Origin: Coleofasciculus sp. FACHB-T130
GTDB taxonomy: Bacteria; Cyanobacteriota; Cyanobacteriia; Cyanobacteriales; FACHB-T130
DNA: 64,000 bases
Reading direction: 5' to 3'
Assembly: GCF_014695375.1 (NCBI RefSeq)
Contig: NZ_JACJOG010000038.1
Span: forward strand, 124,001 to 188,000
The position numbers were made by a program, and so were the translations under genes. This document shows positions 35,397-44,036 of this stretch, piece by piece (position 1 is the first letter of the stretch; every line of letters begins with the position of its first letter). The notes under the pieces are model-generated. The model saw only the letters and a list, made by a program, of their open reading frames with translations. It was not told the DNA's origin and ran no database searches.

Positions 35397-35430
35397 AAAC
35401 TCCCCCGGCTAATCCGAGGGAGTTTAATTT
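35397..35430. terminator. GC-rich hairpin between converging genes
   Basis: AAACTCCC (35397-35404) pairs with GGGAGTTT (35418-35425), with inner CGG/CCG pairs, then TTTAATTTT. It sits between the small gene at 35056 and the P450 stop and can serve both. A second short palindrome, AGGGCAT-ATGCCCT at 35320-35337, is a repeat-type unit like that at 33548. Confidence 0.65.
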
Positions 35431-35449
35431 TACGTTTTCAAAAACCTAA

Positions 35450-36832
35450 TTACACTGAGACTGGAGTATTTGCGGGCTTCTTTAGCCGAGGAGTTGCAAC
35501 CATTTTCATGCCTTCCGGTGCGGCTAAAGTCAAACCCCGACGCACTGGAATCACCGGACGCTTATTAACGAGCGACACTTGAAAACGCGACACAATGGTT
35601 GCTAGAACCAATTTCATTTCATACATAGCAAATGCCATCCCGATACAGCGACGATTCCCGCCGCCAAAGGGCAAATACTCGTATTGAGAAAATTGCCGTT
35701 CTAAAAAGCGCTCTGGCTTGAATCGCTTGGGCTGTGGGAAAGTTTCCTCCCGGTGGTGGGCTAAATAGATACTGGGGATGATTACCGCCCCTGGAGGCAA
35801 TTTGTAGCCGCCGATCTCGATGGGCGATCGCACAACCCGAACAAAGGTATTCGCAGCAATTGGGTAGATGCGAAGCGTTTCAGAGCAAACCGCCGTTAGG
35901 TAGGGTAGTTTAGTGATAACGCTTGGATCGGAGTCAGCGTCAACAGAGTCCAACTCGGCGAGCAGTTTTTCGCGCACCTGCGGTAATTGGTCAACCCAGT
36001 ACAAAGCCCAAGTCAGTGCAGAAGCGGTGGTTTCATGTCCGGCGACTAGCAGAGTCATTAACTCATCGCGTAACTCTATATCCGTCATCGGTTGACCCGC
36101 TTCATCACGAGCAGACATCATTAAGCTGAGGATATCTTGCCGATTCGGGTTAGCTTCCGCTCGACGTTCCGCAATCTGAGCGTAAATCAGTTCGTCAATT
36201 TGTTTTATTTGGCGCAGCATCCGACCCCAAGGACTCCAATCGCCTAAATCTTGTTTAAGAAACTCAAAAAAGAAGGCGCTGGAGTTGAAGCGGGAAGTCA
36301 TCAAGTCCAGCGTTGAAGCGACTAAGCTGCGTAGTTGTTCCAAACGCGACCCTTCATCTAGTCCAAACACCACCCGTAAGATGACGCGCAGGGTAATTTC
36401 TTGCATCGACGCACGGATGTTGAAGGGTTTGCCAACCGTCCATTGATTCATCACCTGCTCGGCGATTTCAGAGATAATCTGACCGTAAGCCCGCATCCGT
36501 TCGCCGTGAAAAGGAGGGGTTAACAGTTGTCGTTGGCGCTGATGGCGATCGCCATCCAGCAGTAGCAGAGAATTTTCTCCCATTAAAAACTCTAAACCGC
36601 TGTTCCCCCTCCCAGCGTCTAACTGACTAGAATCAGCAGTGAAAATCGTTTGCAGTGCTTGTGGTTGGCTGAAATAGACAATCGGAGTCCCCTGGCTTCC
36701 CTGGATGGTGAAGGTGTCACCATAAGCTTTTGCATAATCATCCAGGTACTTGATGGGCTGAAAAATAAATTTCATTAACCGCAGCGATCGCGGAGTGTTT
36801 GGCCCTTTAGGGAGGCTGTTGGTGAGTTCCAT
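35450..36832 (-). CDS. Cytochrome P450
   Basis: The 460-residue protein has the P450 signatures: I-helix LLVAGHETTASALTWAL with the oxygen-binding A/G-x-E/D-T-T, K-helix SETLRIYP (ExxR) and the heme loop FGGGNRRCIGMAFAMYE with the axial Cys. N-terminal hydrophobic segment is short, so the enzyme is soluble or loosely bound. It oxidises lipid, terpene or xenobiotic substrates with electrons from ferredoxin; the cyanobacterial CYP110 group looks like this, including fatty-acid hydroxylases. It is divergent from the ParA gene (229 bp). Downstream of it is a bidirectional terminator. Confidence 0.95.
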   Translation of the reverse strand: MELTNSLPKGPNTPRSLRLMKFIFQPIKYLDDYAKAYGDTFTIQGSQGTPIVYFSQPQALQTIFTADSSQLDAGRGNSGLEFLMGENSLLLLDGDRHQRQRQLLTPPFHGERMRAYGQIISEIAEQVMNQWTVGKPFNIRASMQEITLRVILRVVFGLDEGSRLEQLRSLVASTLDLMTSRFNSSAFFFEFLKQDLGDWSPWGRMLRQIKQIDELIYAQIAERRAEANPNRQDILSLMMSARDEAGQPMTDIELRDELMTLLVAGHETTASALTWALYWVDQLPQVREKLLAELDSVDADSDPSVITKLPYLTAVCSETLRIYPIAANTFVRVVRSPIEIGGYKLPPGAVIIPSIYLAHHREETFPQPKRFKPERFLERQFSQYEYLPFGGGNRRCIGMAFAMYEMKLVLATIVSRFQVSLVNKRPVIPVRRGLTLAAPEGMKMVATPRLKKPANTPVSV

Positions 36833-37060
36833 TGAGGCGTTTCGTGTTGAGAGCTATTCGATTCTATTGTGGCGAGTTTAGAGGGTGGAGTGTTGGCTTT
36901 CAACCCGATGTCCTCAGAGGGCGATCGCTTGCTTCTCATCCTAGCGATTGACAAGCGATTGACAAAGGTTGTGCCAGTCAATCGCTGTCCTAATGCACAA
37001 AAAACTCCCCTCGATCCCATTAAGCGGTATATTCGGTGGAGTCAGCATCACAAGCGAGCA

Positions 37061-37693
37061 GTGCCAAGAATAATTGCGATTCTCAACGGTAAGGGAGGAG
37101 TCGGTAAAACCACTACAGCAGTCAATCTGGCTGCAACCTTCTCGGAAGAAAAACGGGTTCTTCTGGTCGATGCAGATATTCAGGGTTCGGCGACTTGGTG
37201 GGTTGAGCGTAGCGAGAAAGGAATGGGCTTCGATCTCGCTCAAGAGACAGATCCAAAACTTTTAGGTCGTTTACGTAAGATAGAAGGCTACGATTTAGTA
37301 GTAGTGGATACGCCTCCAGCATTGCGATCGGAAGCATTAGCGGCGGTAGTAGCGATCGCTGATTATCTGGTTTTACCCACGCCTTGTGCGCCGATGGATC
37401 TGGCTGTACTCATTGAGACAGTAAGGGAAACCGTCATGCCAGTTGGAATCGCCCATCGGGTACTTCTGACAAAGGTGGATGCGCGAAGTTTGGGGGAAGC
37501 ACTGGAGGCTCAAAACACACTTCAAGAGCTAGGAATTCCTGCTTGCTATAGCTTTGTCCGTGCCTACAAAGCCCACGAACGAGCGGCTCTTGAGGGGGTG
37601 CCGATTCATCAATGGGCGGGGAAAAAGGCGCGGGAGGCGGAAGCAGACTATCGCCGCGTGGCTAATGAAATACAGCGTGATTGGAGAAACTAA
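37061..37693 (+). CDS. ParA/MinD-type positioning ATPase
   Basis: The 210-residue protein starts near IIAILNGKGGVGKTTTAVNL: a deviant Walker A (KGGVGKT) with the signature lysine, then LLVDADIQGSATWW and DLVVVDTPPAL (Walker B/switch), and VLPTPCAPMDL. It is the ParA family that dimerises on nucleoid DNA with ATP. The GTG at 37061 puts the P-loop at the start as in other ParAs; an ATG-like frame to 36869 would add 64 residues of spacer-like sequence. A coiled-coil gene follows after 5 bp, so the two form a typical ParA-partner operon. Chromosome, plasmid and carboxysome positioning systems have this layout; the cargo is unknown. Confidence 0.9.
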   Translation: MPRIIAILNGKGGVGKTTTAVNLAATFSEEKRVLLVDADIQGSATWWVERSEKGMGFDLAQETDPKLLGRLRKIEGYDLVVVDTPPALRSEALAAVVAIADYLVLPTPCAPMDLAVLIETVRETVMPVGIAHRVLLTKVDARSLGEALEAQNTLQELGIPACYSFVRAYKAHERAALEGVPIHQWAGKKAREAEADYRRVANEIQRDWRN

Positions 37694-37698
37694 AAATA

Positions 37699-38358
37699 AT
37701 GGCTAAAAAACGTATCTCAGACTTACTACACGAAGAAGCACAAAAATCCCCAGATTCAGAAACTGAACCTGTTCTAGAGGCGACCGTTGAGGAAGTTATA
37801 GAAGTGGAGGCGGAAATAATAGAGGATTCATCAACAGATACGCCTGATAAAACTCCTGCTAAAAACTCAAATCCAACGAAGGCTGACTTAGAAGCAAGTG
37901 TGACAGAGTTAAAAACAGCTCTGGATCAAGCACGCGAAAGGGAAGAAGCTCTACAACAGCAAATTACCAATTTGCAATCCAATTTGGATGAGCAAAAATC
38001 TCTGATGGCTGACTTAAAAGGTGTTGTGAAGGAAACCCGTAAAGTGGAAGCTTCTTTACACCAGCAAATTGCCAATTTGCAGGCGGATTTGGATGAGCAA
38101 AAAAAATTGCTAAACAAGCATCAAAAAGCTCAAGAGCAAGCCAAACAGTTGAAAGCAGAGCTGGAGCAAGCCAAAAAAGCAGCGATGCAACTTGCAGAAG
38201 CGAACTCTAAGCTAATTGAAGAAGCCAATGCTCTACACAAAGCGCCGCAAGCTGCTCAACCACAGAAGCACAAAACATCTGAGCGGGTATCTAACATCTT
38301 CTCTGAACCTCCAACCGATGAGCCTGCTGATTTTGCCTCAAAAAGTTGGTTGCTGTAA
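37699..38358 (+). CDS. Coiled-coil partner of ParA-type ATPase
   Basis: The 219-residue product starts MAKKRISDLLHEEAQ, has an acidic linker (about 17-60), a long coiled coil (about 65-195) with internal repeats (LHQQIANLQADLDEQKKLL resembles LQQQITNLQSNLDEQKSLM), and a Ser/Pro-rich C-terminus ending ASKSWLL. A Trp near the C-terminus and a basic N-terminus are features of McdB-like adaptors, which load ParA (McdA) onto carboxysomes. It lies 5 bp after the ParA gene. The ATG at 37699 is preferred over TTG 37681. It could instead be a plasmid-like ParB substitute; no DNA-binding domain is visible. Confidence 0.8.
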   Translation: MAKKRISDLLHEEAQKSPDSETEPVLEATVEEVIEVEAEIIEDSSTDTPDKTPAKNSNPTKADLEASVTELKTALDQAREREEALQQQITNLQSNLDEQKSLMADLKGVVKETRKVEASLHQQIANLQADLDEQKKLLNKHQKAQEQAKQLKAELEQAKKAAMQLAEANSKLIEEANALHKAPQAAQPQKHKTSERVSNIFSEPPTDEPADFASKSWLL

Positions 38359-38663
38359 ATACTCTTAGTAAAGAGGGCGAATAGAATTCGCATCTATACA
38401 GACTAAACCCACCTATGCGGGTTTCAAAAGTCCGCGTTAGCGTAGCGTGTGCCTTAGCGCATAGGCGGATTTTGTTGAATAGAAGCGAAGCAACTTCTGC
38501 CCCCCGTCTTCTTGAAGGGGGGTAAGGGGGTTGGCGTAGCCGCGATTTCTAATCGCAAGGTATATTTGCAAGATTGGGATGTATAGCAGTAGGGGCGGGT
38601 TATTAACCCGCCCCTACATCTAAGCGCACTTGTTATTTAGCTGAATTCAAAATCCGAAATTGA
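38359..38663. other. Repeat-rich spacer
   Basis: About 305 bp with no gene. It holds a run of cyanobacterial dispersed-repeat words, such as GTTAGCGTAGCGTGTGCC, a CCCCCGTCTTCTTG/GAAGGGGGGTAAGG stretch and the long palindrome at 38589. It may end transcripts of the coiled-coil gene and of the M50 protease gene, which converge here. Confidence 0.55.
38589..38617. repeat. Perfect 14-bp palindrome, GC-rich
   Basis: GTAGGGGCGGGTTA (38589-38602) and TAACCCGCCCCTAC (38604-38617), with a 1-nt loop. This GTAGGGGCGGGTT palindrome belongs to a dispersed cyanobacterial repeat family. It sits between two converging genes and probably acts as a terminator stem on either strand. Confidence 0.65.
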
Positions 38664-39785
38664 TTAAGCAGGATTTGCTTGCGCTCTTCTCTGGAGTAAG
38701 TTGAGAATCGAAGCTTTTTCCAGAAGTCCTACTAGCACGCCGTTTTCACGAATCACGGGTAGTTGAGTGAGTTTTTCTTGTTCTAGTAGTGTCACCACTT
38801 CTAGTAAAGATTGATCGGATTTGACGGTTGTGGAGAATTCGACGGGTTTTGTTAGCTGTGCGACTGATATTTCAGTCCACTGGGAGGTTGGGACAGCTTT
38901 GAGATCGTCAACTGCGATCGCTCCCACTAATTGTCCTTCCTCATTGGTAACTAAGAACCGCGACGCTTCGTTTTTGCCAATGATGTACTCGTTAACAAAC
39001 TCTCTCAGGGAAAGCGACTCAGATACAATTGGGCTATCACTCATAACTGCGTCTTCTGCGGTCAAAGCGGCTAGTTGTTCCTGCACTCTAGCAGCCTGGG
39101 TTACTCGACCCGCGTTTTGCAGCAAGAACCAACCGATTAACAAGTTCCAGAAGTTAAGACCGCCGCCTAATAGTAGCGGAACCAGACCAGAAGCGATCGC
39201 TATCCAACCAATGACTTGACCGGCGCGACCCGCAAACACGACACCTTTATAAGGATTGCCGGTGATCTTCCAAACCAACGCCTTGAGGATATTCCCACCA
39301 TCCAGGGGCAAGCCAGGAATCAGGTTAAACAGCGCCAGCACTAAGTTGACGTAAGCCAGCACTCCGAGGATTGCTCCAAACGGCCCGGAAATGCTCGTGG
39401 TAAAGCCAATCGCGCTAATTAGACCAAACAGCGCCAAACTGACTAAAGGCCCTGCGATTGCCAGCCAGAATGCTCCTGCTGGGGTCTTTGATTCTTTTTC
39501 TAAGCTGGCGAGACCACCAAACAGAAATAAGTTGATAGATTTAACTTCAATTCCCTGCTTGATAGCCACAAAACTGTGTCCCAGTTCGTGCGCCAAGACG
39601 GATGCAAACAACAGCAGCGCCGCAATTAATCCCAGTAGCCAGGGTAATCCCCCGCCGAGTCCGGGAAATTGAGCCGCTAGTCCACTGCCATAACTCACCG
39701 TCACCCAAGCCAGGACAAAGAACCAGGTTGGATGTACGTTGAAGGGAATTCCGAATAAATTGCCGACGCGAATCGTGCCGTTCAT
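38664..39785 (-). CDS. Site-2-protease-type M50 metallopeptidase with two CBS domains
   Basis: The 373-residue protein has a membrane part (about 1-240) with the zinc-binding HELGHS on helix 2 and the second motif LIPGLPLDGG on a later helix. Residues about 245-370 are a pair of CBS domains, seen as SDSPIVSESLSLREFV and SLLEVVTLLEQEKLTQLPVI. This Rip3-type layout cleaves membrane-bound regulators within the bilayer, with nucleotide sensing by CBS possible. The N-terminus starts MNGTIRVGNLFGIPFNVHPTW, a family hallmark. No substrate gene is visible. The gene converges on the repeat spacer. Confidence 0.93.
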   Translation of the reverse strand: MNGTIRVGNLFGIPFNVHPTWFFVLAWVTVSYGSGLAAQFPGLGGGLPWLLGLIAALLLFASVLAHELGHSFVAIKQGIEVKSINLFLFGGLASLEKESKTPAGAFWLAIAGPLVSLALFGLISAIGFTTSISGPFGAILGVLAYVNLVLALFNLIPGLPLDGGNILKALVWKITGNPYKGVVFAGRAGQVIGWIAIASGLVPLLLGGGLNFWNLLIGWFLLQNAGRVTQAARVQEQLAALTAEDAVMSDSPIVSESLSLREFVNEYIIGKNEASRFLVTNEEGQLVGAIAVDDLKAVPTSQWTEISVAQLTKPVEFSTTVKSDQSLLEVVTLLEQEKLTQLPVIRENGVLVGLLEKASILNLLQRRAQANPA

Positions 39786-40056
39786 TACGCCACCTCTGCT
39801 TTAACATCTGAGAGGCTTAAATTGAACCTCTCTTTCTTGCACCTCTTTATCGTAACGATATGTAACGAGGATTTTAATCTTTCAGCTACCGTACTATCCG
39901 TCCGTTAAGGTTCGGTTTTGTAATAGCCTAGTGTGAGGCATTCTTACTTTTGCCTCGGCATAATAGAATCAGTACTGCTCTTGAAAGGCTGACTTCTGCA
40001 TCACGTCCTTGGGGCAGAAAAACTCTCCCAACCTCGACGACCGCAGGTGTTTCCCT

Positions 40057-40554
40057 ATGCCCGTCTCCGAAACTCAAATCACCCGCTCTTACAATCAAGA
40101 AGAGATTCAGCAAATTCTCCAGATTGCGATCGCGCGTCAAACTGACGACACAGAATTTACCCGCGAACAGCTACTGGAAATCGCCTCTGAATTAGAAATC
40201 TCTCCAGAGTGTCTTCAGGTGGCAGAACAGCAGTGGCAAGCCAAACAGGGAGAAATCCAAAAGCGGCAGGATTTTAATCTCTACCGACGCACCAAATTAC
40301 AAAAACAAGCTGGCAAATATACAGTGATCAATTCGTTTTTGATGCTGCTGAATTTAGTAAATGCCGGTCAGCTTTCTTGGTCTTTATATATCGCCTTATT
40401 CTGGGGATTAGCTCTAGGGCTTAATGCTTTGAATACCTTTCAATCGGGAGGCGAAGATTACGAAAAAGCCTTTCAGAAATGGTATCGTCAGTACCAATTG
40501 AAACAATCACTGACCACTGTTTGGGATAAGGTTCTCAAAGCTTGGCAGACTTAA
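40057..40554 (+). CDS. 2TM domain protein
   Basis: The 165-residue product has an N-terminal soluble part (1-85) with the helix EIQQILQIAIARQTDDTEF, two closely spaced transmembrane helices (about 98-137; LMLLNLVNAGQLSWSLY and ALFWGLALGLNALNTF), and a basic C-terminal tail (KWYRQYQLKQ). This is the 2TM (PF13239-like) arrangement, function unknown. The ATG at 40057 is chosen; an upstream frame to 40009 adds no family-like residues. It stands apart with a divergent M50 gene on its left. Confidence 0.85.
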   Translation: MPVSETQITRSYNQEEIQQILQIAIARQTDDTEFTREQLLEIASELEISPECLQVAEQQWQAKQGEIQKRQDFNLYRRTKLQKQAGKYTVINSFLMLLNLVNAGQLSWSLYIALFWGLALGLNALNTFQSGGEDYEKAFQKWYRQYQLKQSLTTVWDKVLKAWQT

Positions 40555-40921
40555 AGCATATTCCCCTAGCGAAGAGAAATTTGCGGCTACGCAAAGGAAG
40601 GGGGTTGAAAATCAGTCTTTATGAGCGAGAATTTTGTCTAGAGACGTTGTATGCAACCTGTTGGGATTCGGTAATTCATGCTTGGCAGATATGCCAAAGG
40701 CGCGATCGCGTACAGCCCTTTGGGCATGAAAACAGCGAAGCGAGGGATTAGCCTCGCGCTGACTTGTCAGTTCTCATTTTCCCCCAGTCAGCATATCTCC
40801 TACAGGAACAGCTTTCGTTTGCCTTAAAATAATCCTGTCGGCTTGGTTAAACTAACCAGACTTTTACGGCTAGACAAGTTACGGCTAGACAAGTTCTCTC
40901 TGCATTCCCCCTGCATTAGAT
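40555..40921. other. Gene-free spacer with tandem repeat
   Basis: About 367 bp; no convincing gene. TTACGGCTAGACAAG occurs twice in tandem at 40864-40893 (see the repeat feature). Words such as CGCGATCGCG and GGCATGAAAACAGCGAAGCGAGGG look like dispersed repeats. Confidence 0.5.
40864..40893. repeat. 15-bp tandem duplication
   Basis: TTACGGCTAGACAAG is repeated exactly, head to tail, 28 bp upstream of the ATG at 40922. It overlaps the likely promoter or leader of that gene, so could be a regulator-binding pair or a simple replication slip. Confidence 0.75.
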
Positions 40922-41401
40922 ATGGTTCAGTACACTCTCGCACAAAGCCCAGAAGTCATCCTGACTGTTTCAGGCAAAGATTCAAAAAAAGCCCGTGAGA
41001 AAGCGATGGAGCAGCTCATGGAACTCATGGATGCAGACAAGCTACCCACCGATCTTGAAGATGGATTTAGTCCGGAACAACTGATTGAAGTCAAAGAGCT
41101 AGAAGCGGATGGGACTAGCGATGAAGACGCCGTAACCCAAGCTGTACAAGTTTTGAGCAACCTTGCCACACTGAAGCTGAAGGTGCAGGAATCACGCGCC
41201 GAGGCGCTGAAGGTTCGCGCTCAAGTAGATATCCTGTTTTCAGAAAAGTCGGTGAGTGAAGAGGAAATCGCGCAACTCAAGGACGGTTTTAAGGTTCTCA
41301 AAACCTTTGCTCAAGTGAATCTGCGCTACCACGAGGCTCGCTCGAAAGCAGAGCAAGCTCGGAGCGTGTTAGATCAAGCTTTAAAATCTCCTGAAAGTTA
41401 A
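40922..41401 (+). CDS. Conserved cyanobacterial coiled-coil protein, unknown function
   Basis: The 159-residue product starts MVQYTLAQSPEVILTVSGKD and has charged helices throughout (KKAREKAMEQLMELMDADKL; LKLKVQESRAEALKVRAQVD; LRYHEARSKAEQARSVLDQAL). No membrane helix or signal. I see no named family. The composition fits a coiled-coil scaffold. The next gene, 41533, is co-directional 132 bp away; the two may be one transcription unit. Confidence 0.78.
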   Translation: MVQYTLAQSPEVILTVSGKDSKKAREKAMEQLMELMDADKLPTDLEDGFSPEQLIEVKELEADGTSDEDAVTQAVQVLSNLATLKLKVQESRAEALKVRAQVDILFSEKSVSEEEIAQLKDGFKVLKTFAQVNLRYHEARSKAEQARSVLDQALKSPES

Positions 41402-41532
41402 TTTCTCTGCTTAGGCGCATCCGCTGCGCGATCGCGTCAGCGAGAATTCAGACTTGAGCAGCGATCGCGCTGTTGAGTTTTTCTCTCATTCGCAGCGCCA
41501 AATGCATCTGTAACCACCCAAGAAGATAAGCA

Positions 41533-41964
41533 ATGATTCAATTTGGTAAAACTCCTTCTGATTCCGGAGAAAAAAGCTGGCGAAACCAGCTGGCTCAGTT
41601 TGTCAAAGCTAATCAGCAAGAATTGGCAGCATTATCTTGGGGTTTGTGGTTAGAAAATGGAGACACTCAAGGTTATCTAGGGATCGATGTGCAACCAAAG
41701 CCGCATTTCGTCTATTGTCCAAAAGAGGCGATAGAAACACTCAATAATAAAGTCGAAAACCAGCTTCAGGAGATGGTAGGAGTTGTGGAGGCTCATAACC
41801 CTGAAGTGGAGGTTCTGATCATTGGAATTGGCGAGGGGCAAATAAAGCTGGTTCAGTTTCAACCAGAACCTCCACCTCCCGTTTGCTTTGAGAAAGTCGC
41901 CGCAGATGTTAATACATTGCTAGAGCGATTGGAGCAGCAGATGGACGAGCAGATACAAGGTTAA
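41533..41964 (+). CDS. Conserved cyanobacterial protein, unknown function
   Basis: The 143-residue product starts MIQFGKTPSDSGEKSWRNQL and reads like a compact alpha/beta domain: LAALSWGLWLENGDTQGYLGIDVQPKPHFVYC, then a long helix and VEVLIIGIGEGQIKLVQFQPEPPPPVCFE. A final helix ends DEQIQG. No signal or membrane segment. I do not assign a family; the pattern of conserved Trp and QPE(P)PPP is that of a cyanobacterium-specific protein. AAGAAGATAAGC before the ATG is a weak ribosome site. Confidence 0.75.
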   Translation: MIQFGKTPSDSGEKSWRNQLAQFVKANQQELAALSWGLWLENGDTQGYLGIDVQPKPHFVYCPKEAIETLNNKVENQLQEMVGVVEAHNPEVEVLIIGIGEGQIKLVQFQPEPPPPVCFEKVAADVNTLLERLEQQMDEQIQG

Positions 41965-42067
41965 ATCCTAAAAAGCGATCGCGTCAGCGTATGTATTCTT
42001 AGTGTTGCTCGCACGCTTGCTAGTGAGGGGAAACGCGATCGCATCTTTCATCAACTCAGCTAGTGAG

Positions 42068-42469
42068 TTAATCAGAACGCTTAGATGCCATCTGCTCGTC
42101 CAAACTAATTGGCCCAGAGCCAATATAGTAGACCATGAGCAATCCCCCGATAATTGCTAAGTTTTTCATGAACGCAATCACCTGCATTCGGTCGTCAAAA
42201 TCGGTGTGAAAAATTAGCGTAGCTGGAATCATAAAGATAATTAGCGCGATCGCTCCCCAACGCGCTTTGTAACCTAGCACTACTGATAATCCGCCAGCCA
42301 ATTCAAGAATAATTGCCGCAACTAGCAACAGTCCCGTTAGCGCTAACGGGATGCCGTTTTTAGCCATAAACTGTTGTGTGCCACTAAAGCCCGTAATCTT
42401 ATCAAAGCCGGATTTCAAAAAAATGGCGGCTAAGAAAGCTCGTGCTATGAGGGGAATGTATTTTTCCAT
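42068..42469 (-). CDS. DoxX family membrane protein
   Basis: The 133-residue product has four transmembrane helices: LIARAFLAAIFLKSGFDKI, LALTGLLLVAAIILELAGG, WGAIALIIFMIPATLIF and MKNLAIIGGLLMVYYIG. The early F-L-K-S-G-F-D-K-I and ELAGG motifs are typical of DoxX. The family is linked to redox or oxidative-stress roles in the membrane, but the activity of most members is unknown. Short tandem repeats lie 150 bp upstream, next to the neighbouring transporter. Confidence 0.92.
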   Translation of the reverse strand: MEKYIPLIARAFLAAIFLKSGFDKITGFSGTQQFMAKNGIPLALTGLLLVAAIILELAGGLSVVLGYKARWGAIALIIFMIPATLIFHTDFDDRMQVIAFMKNLAIIGGLLMVYYIGSGPISLDEQMASKRSD

Positions 42470-42617
42470 ATTGACCTGCGATCGCTTTGCCTTTAACTTA
42501 CAACAACATCCGGGCGGGAAGCAAAGTAACGGGATAAGCGATCGCCTTCACCACCGCCGATGATATCCTTTGCTGCGACTACCCGAACCTCTAGCTATAG
42601 CGAATTAACATAACAAT

Positions 42618-42651
42618 AGTGCTTCTAGAGAATTAGTGCTTCTAGAGAATT
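42618..42651. repeat. 17-bp tandem duplication
   Basis: AGTGCTTCTAGAGAATT is repeated exactly at 42618-42634 and 42635-42651, just downstream of the nucleoside transporter stop (42671) on the minus strand. Each copy contains TTCTAGAGAA, itself a palindrome. A slip duplication is the plain reading; a terminator or site is possible. Confidence 0.7.
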
Positions 42652-42670
42652 CTTCAACTGAATGCCTTGC

Positions 42671-43879
42671 TCACAATAATATTCCCGCGATCGCAGCGGT
42701 CATAAAACCCGCGAACAAACCGCCAATCATCGCCCTGACACCCATTCTCGCTAAATCTTTCTGACGATTCGGTGCCATCCCGCCAATTCCACCAATTGTG
42801 ATTCCAATCGAGCCAATATTGGCAAAGTTGCACAAAGCGTAGGTTGAGATAATTACCGCCCGTTCGGATATCGCCTTCTGCTCAATCAGCGTCTTCAGAT
42901 CCAGATAGGCGATAAAATCATTCAAAATTGTCTTTTTTCCTAACAACACCCCCACCTGAGCGCAGTCAGCCCAAGGCACTCCGAGCAGCCACGCAACGGG
43001 AGCCATTACAAAAGACAACATCCACTCCAACGACAGCAAAGGCACGCCAAGAAGCCCCCCCAACCATCCCAGGAGCGCATTGACGAAAGCCAGTAACCCC
43101 AAAAAGGCAATAATCATCGCCGCGACATTCACTGCCAGTTTTGTCCCGTCAATTGCTCCCCCAGCTGCTGCGTCAATCGCATTCACAAAGGTACTCTCCA
43201 CCTCTATCCCTGCCTTGCCAACCGTCTTGGGGACTTCCGTTTCTGGATAAAGCAATTTTGAGGCAACCAGCGAAGTCGGGGCAGTCATGAAGAAAGCGGC
43301 AATCAGATGTGCCGGTGGAATCCCAAAGGAGAGATATGCCCCTAATACGCCACCCGCAATTGTCCCAAAGCCCGCGGTCATTACTGCATGAAGTTCTGAT
43401 TGCGTCATCGTCGCCACATAAGGCTTCACCAGTAACGGTGACTCAGTTGGCCCTAAAAAGACGTTCCCCGCACACGATAAAGACTCAGCCCCTGATGTTC
43501 CCATCGTCTTCATCATGACCCACGCCATCCCATTCACCACTCGCTGCACAATGCCGTAGTGGTATAGCACCGTGATGAAGGAAGAAAAAAAGATAATCGT
43601 CGGCAGCACTTTAAAAGCAAAAAAGTGTTCGACAAAGTTATCTCCAAAGACAAATTTGGCACCCACATCAGAGAATTCTAAAAAGCGGCTAACGACATCG
43701 CCGAGAAACTTAAATACAGCTAAACCGCCGGGAGTTTTCAGAATCAGCAGTGCAAAAATAAACTCTAACCCAAGCCCCCAAAATACCGGACGCCAACGCA
43801 CAGCACGCCGGTTCACTGAGAAGGCATAAGATAATCCCACAAAAACAGCCAACCCCAGTGCTGAAATCAACCGCTCCAT
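42671..43879 (-). CDS. Concentrative nucleoside transporter (CNT/NupC family)
   Basis: The 402-residue protein has about ten membrane helices. Signatures of the CNT family are visible: ALLILKTPGGLAVFKFLGD, KVLPTIIFFSSFITVLYHYG, GNVFLGPTESPLLVKPYV (the conserved GQTEAP-like turn), GFGTIAGGVLGAYLSFG, and the final ALCNFANIGSIGITIGGIGGM. It takes up nucleosides with Na+ or H+ from the medium across the cytoplasmic membrane. The ATG at 43879 starts the family-like MERLISALGLAVF; the frame continues to 44224 but that region is antisense to the amidase gene and is not family-like. Confidence 0.94.
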   Translation of the reverse strand: MERLISALGLAVFVGLSYAFSVNRRAVRWRPVFWGLGLEFIFALLILKTPGGLAVFKFLGDVVSRFLEFSDVGAKFVFGDNFVEHFFAFKVLPTIIFFSSFITVLYHYGIVQRVVNGMAWVMMKTMGTSGAESLSCAGNVFLGPTESPLLVKPYVATMTQSELHAVMTAGFGTIAGGVLGAYLSFGIPPAHLIAAFFMTAPTSLVASKLLYPETEVPKTVGKAGIEVESTFVNAIDAAAGGAIDGTKLAVNVAAMIIAFLGLLAFVNALLGWLGGLLGVPLLSLEWMLSFVMAPVAWLLGVPWADCAQVGVLLGKKTILNDFIAYLDLKTLIEQKAISERAVIISTYALCNFANIGSIGITIGGIGGMAPNRQKDLARMGVRAMIGGLFAGFMTAAIAGILL

Positions 43880-44036
43880 CGACTCTCTCAGGGCTAAGTT
43901 ACAATACGGCGTATCATAGCCTGGATGTGTGGGCAAGAAAGTATCAGCTGAGCCTGCGGATTCTATCTTTGTGGGGATGGATCGGAATGAATTACGACAA
44001 CATTCAAGGCGATTAAAATTTTGGAGAGATCGTAAA

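Noticed and set aside
40542-40751. 69-codon plus-strand ORF after the 2TM gene
   Set aside because: It overlaps the 2TM stop and covers repeat-like spacer sequence; no family resemblance.
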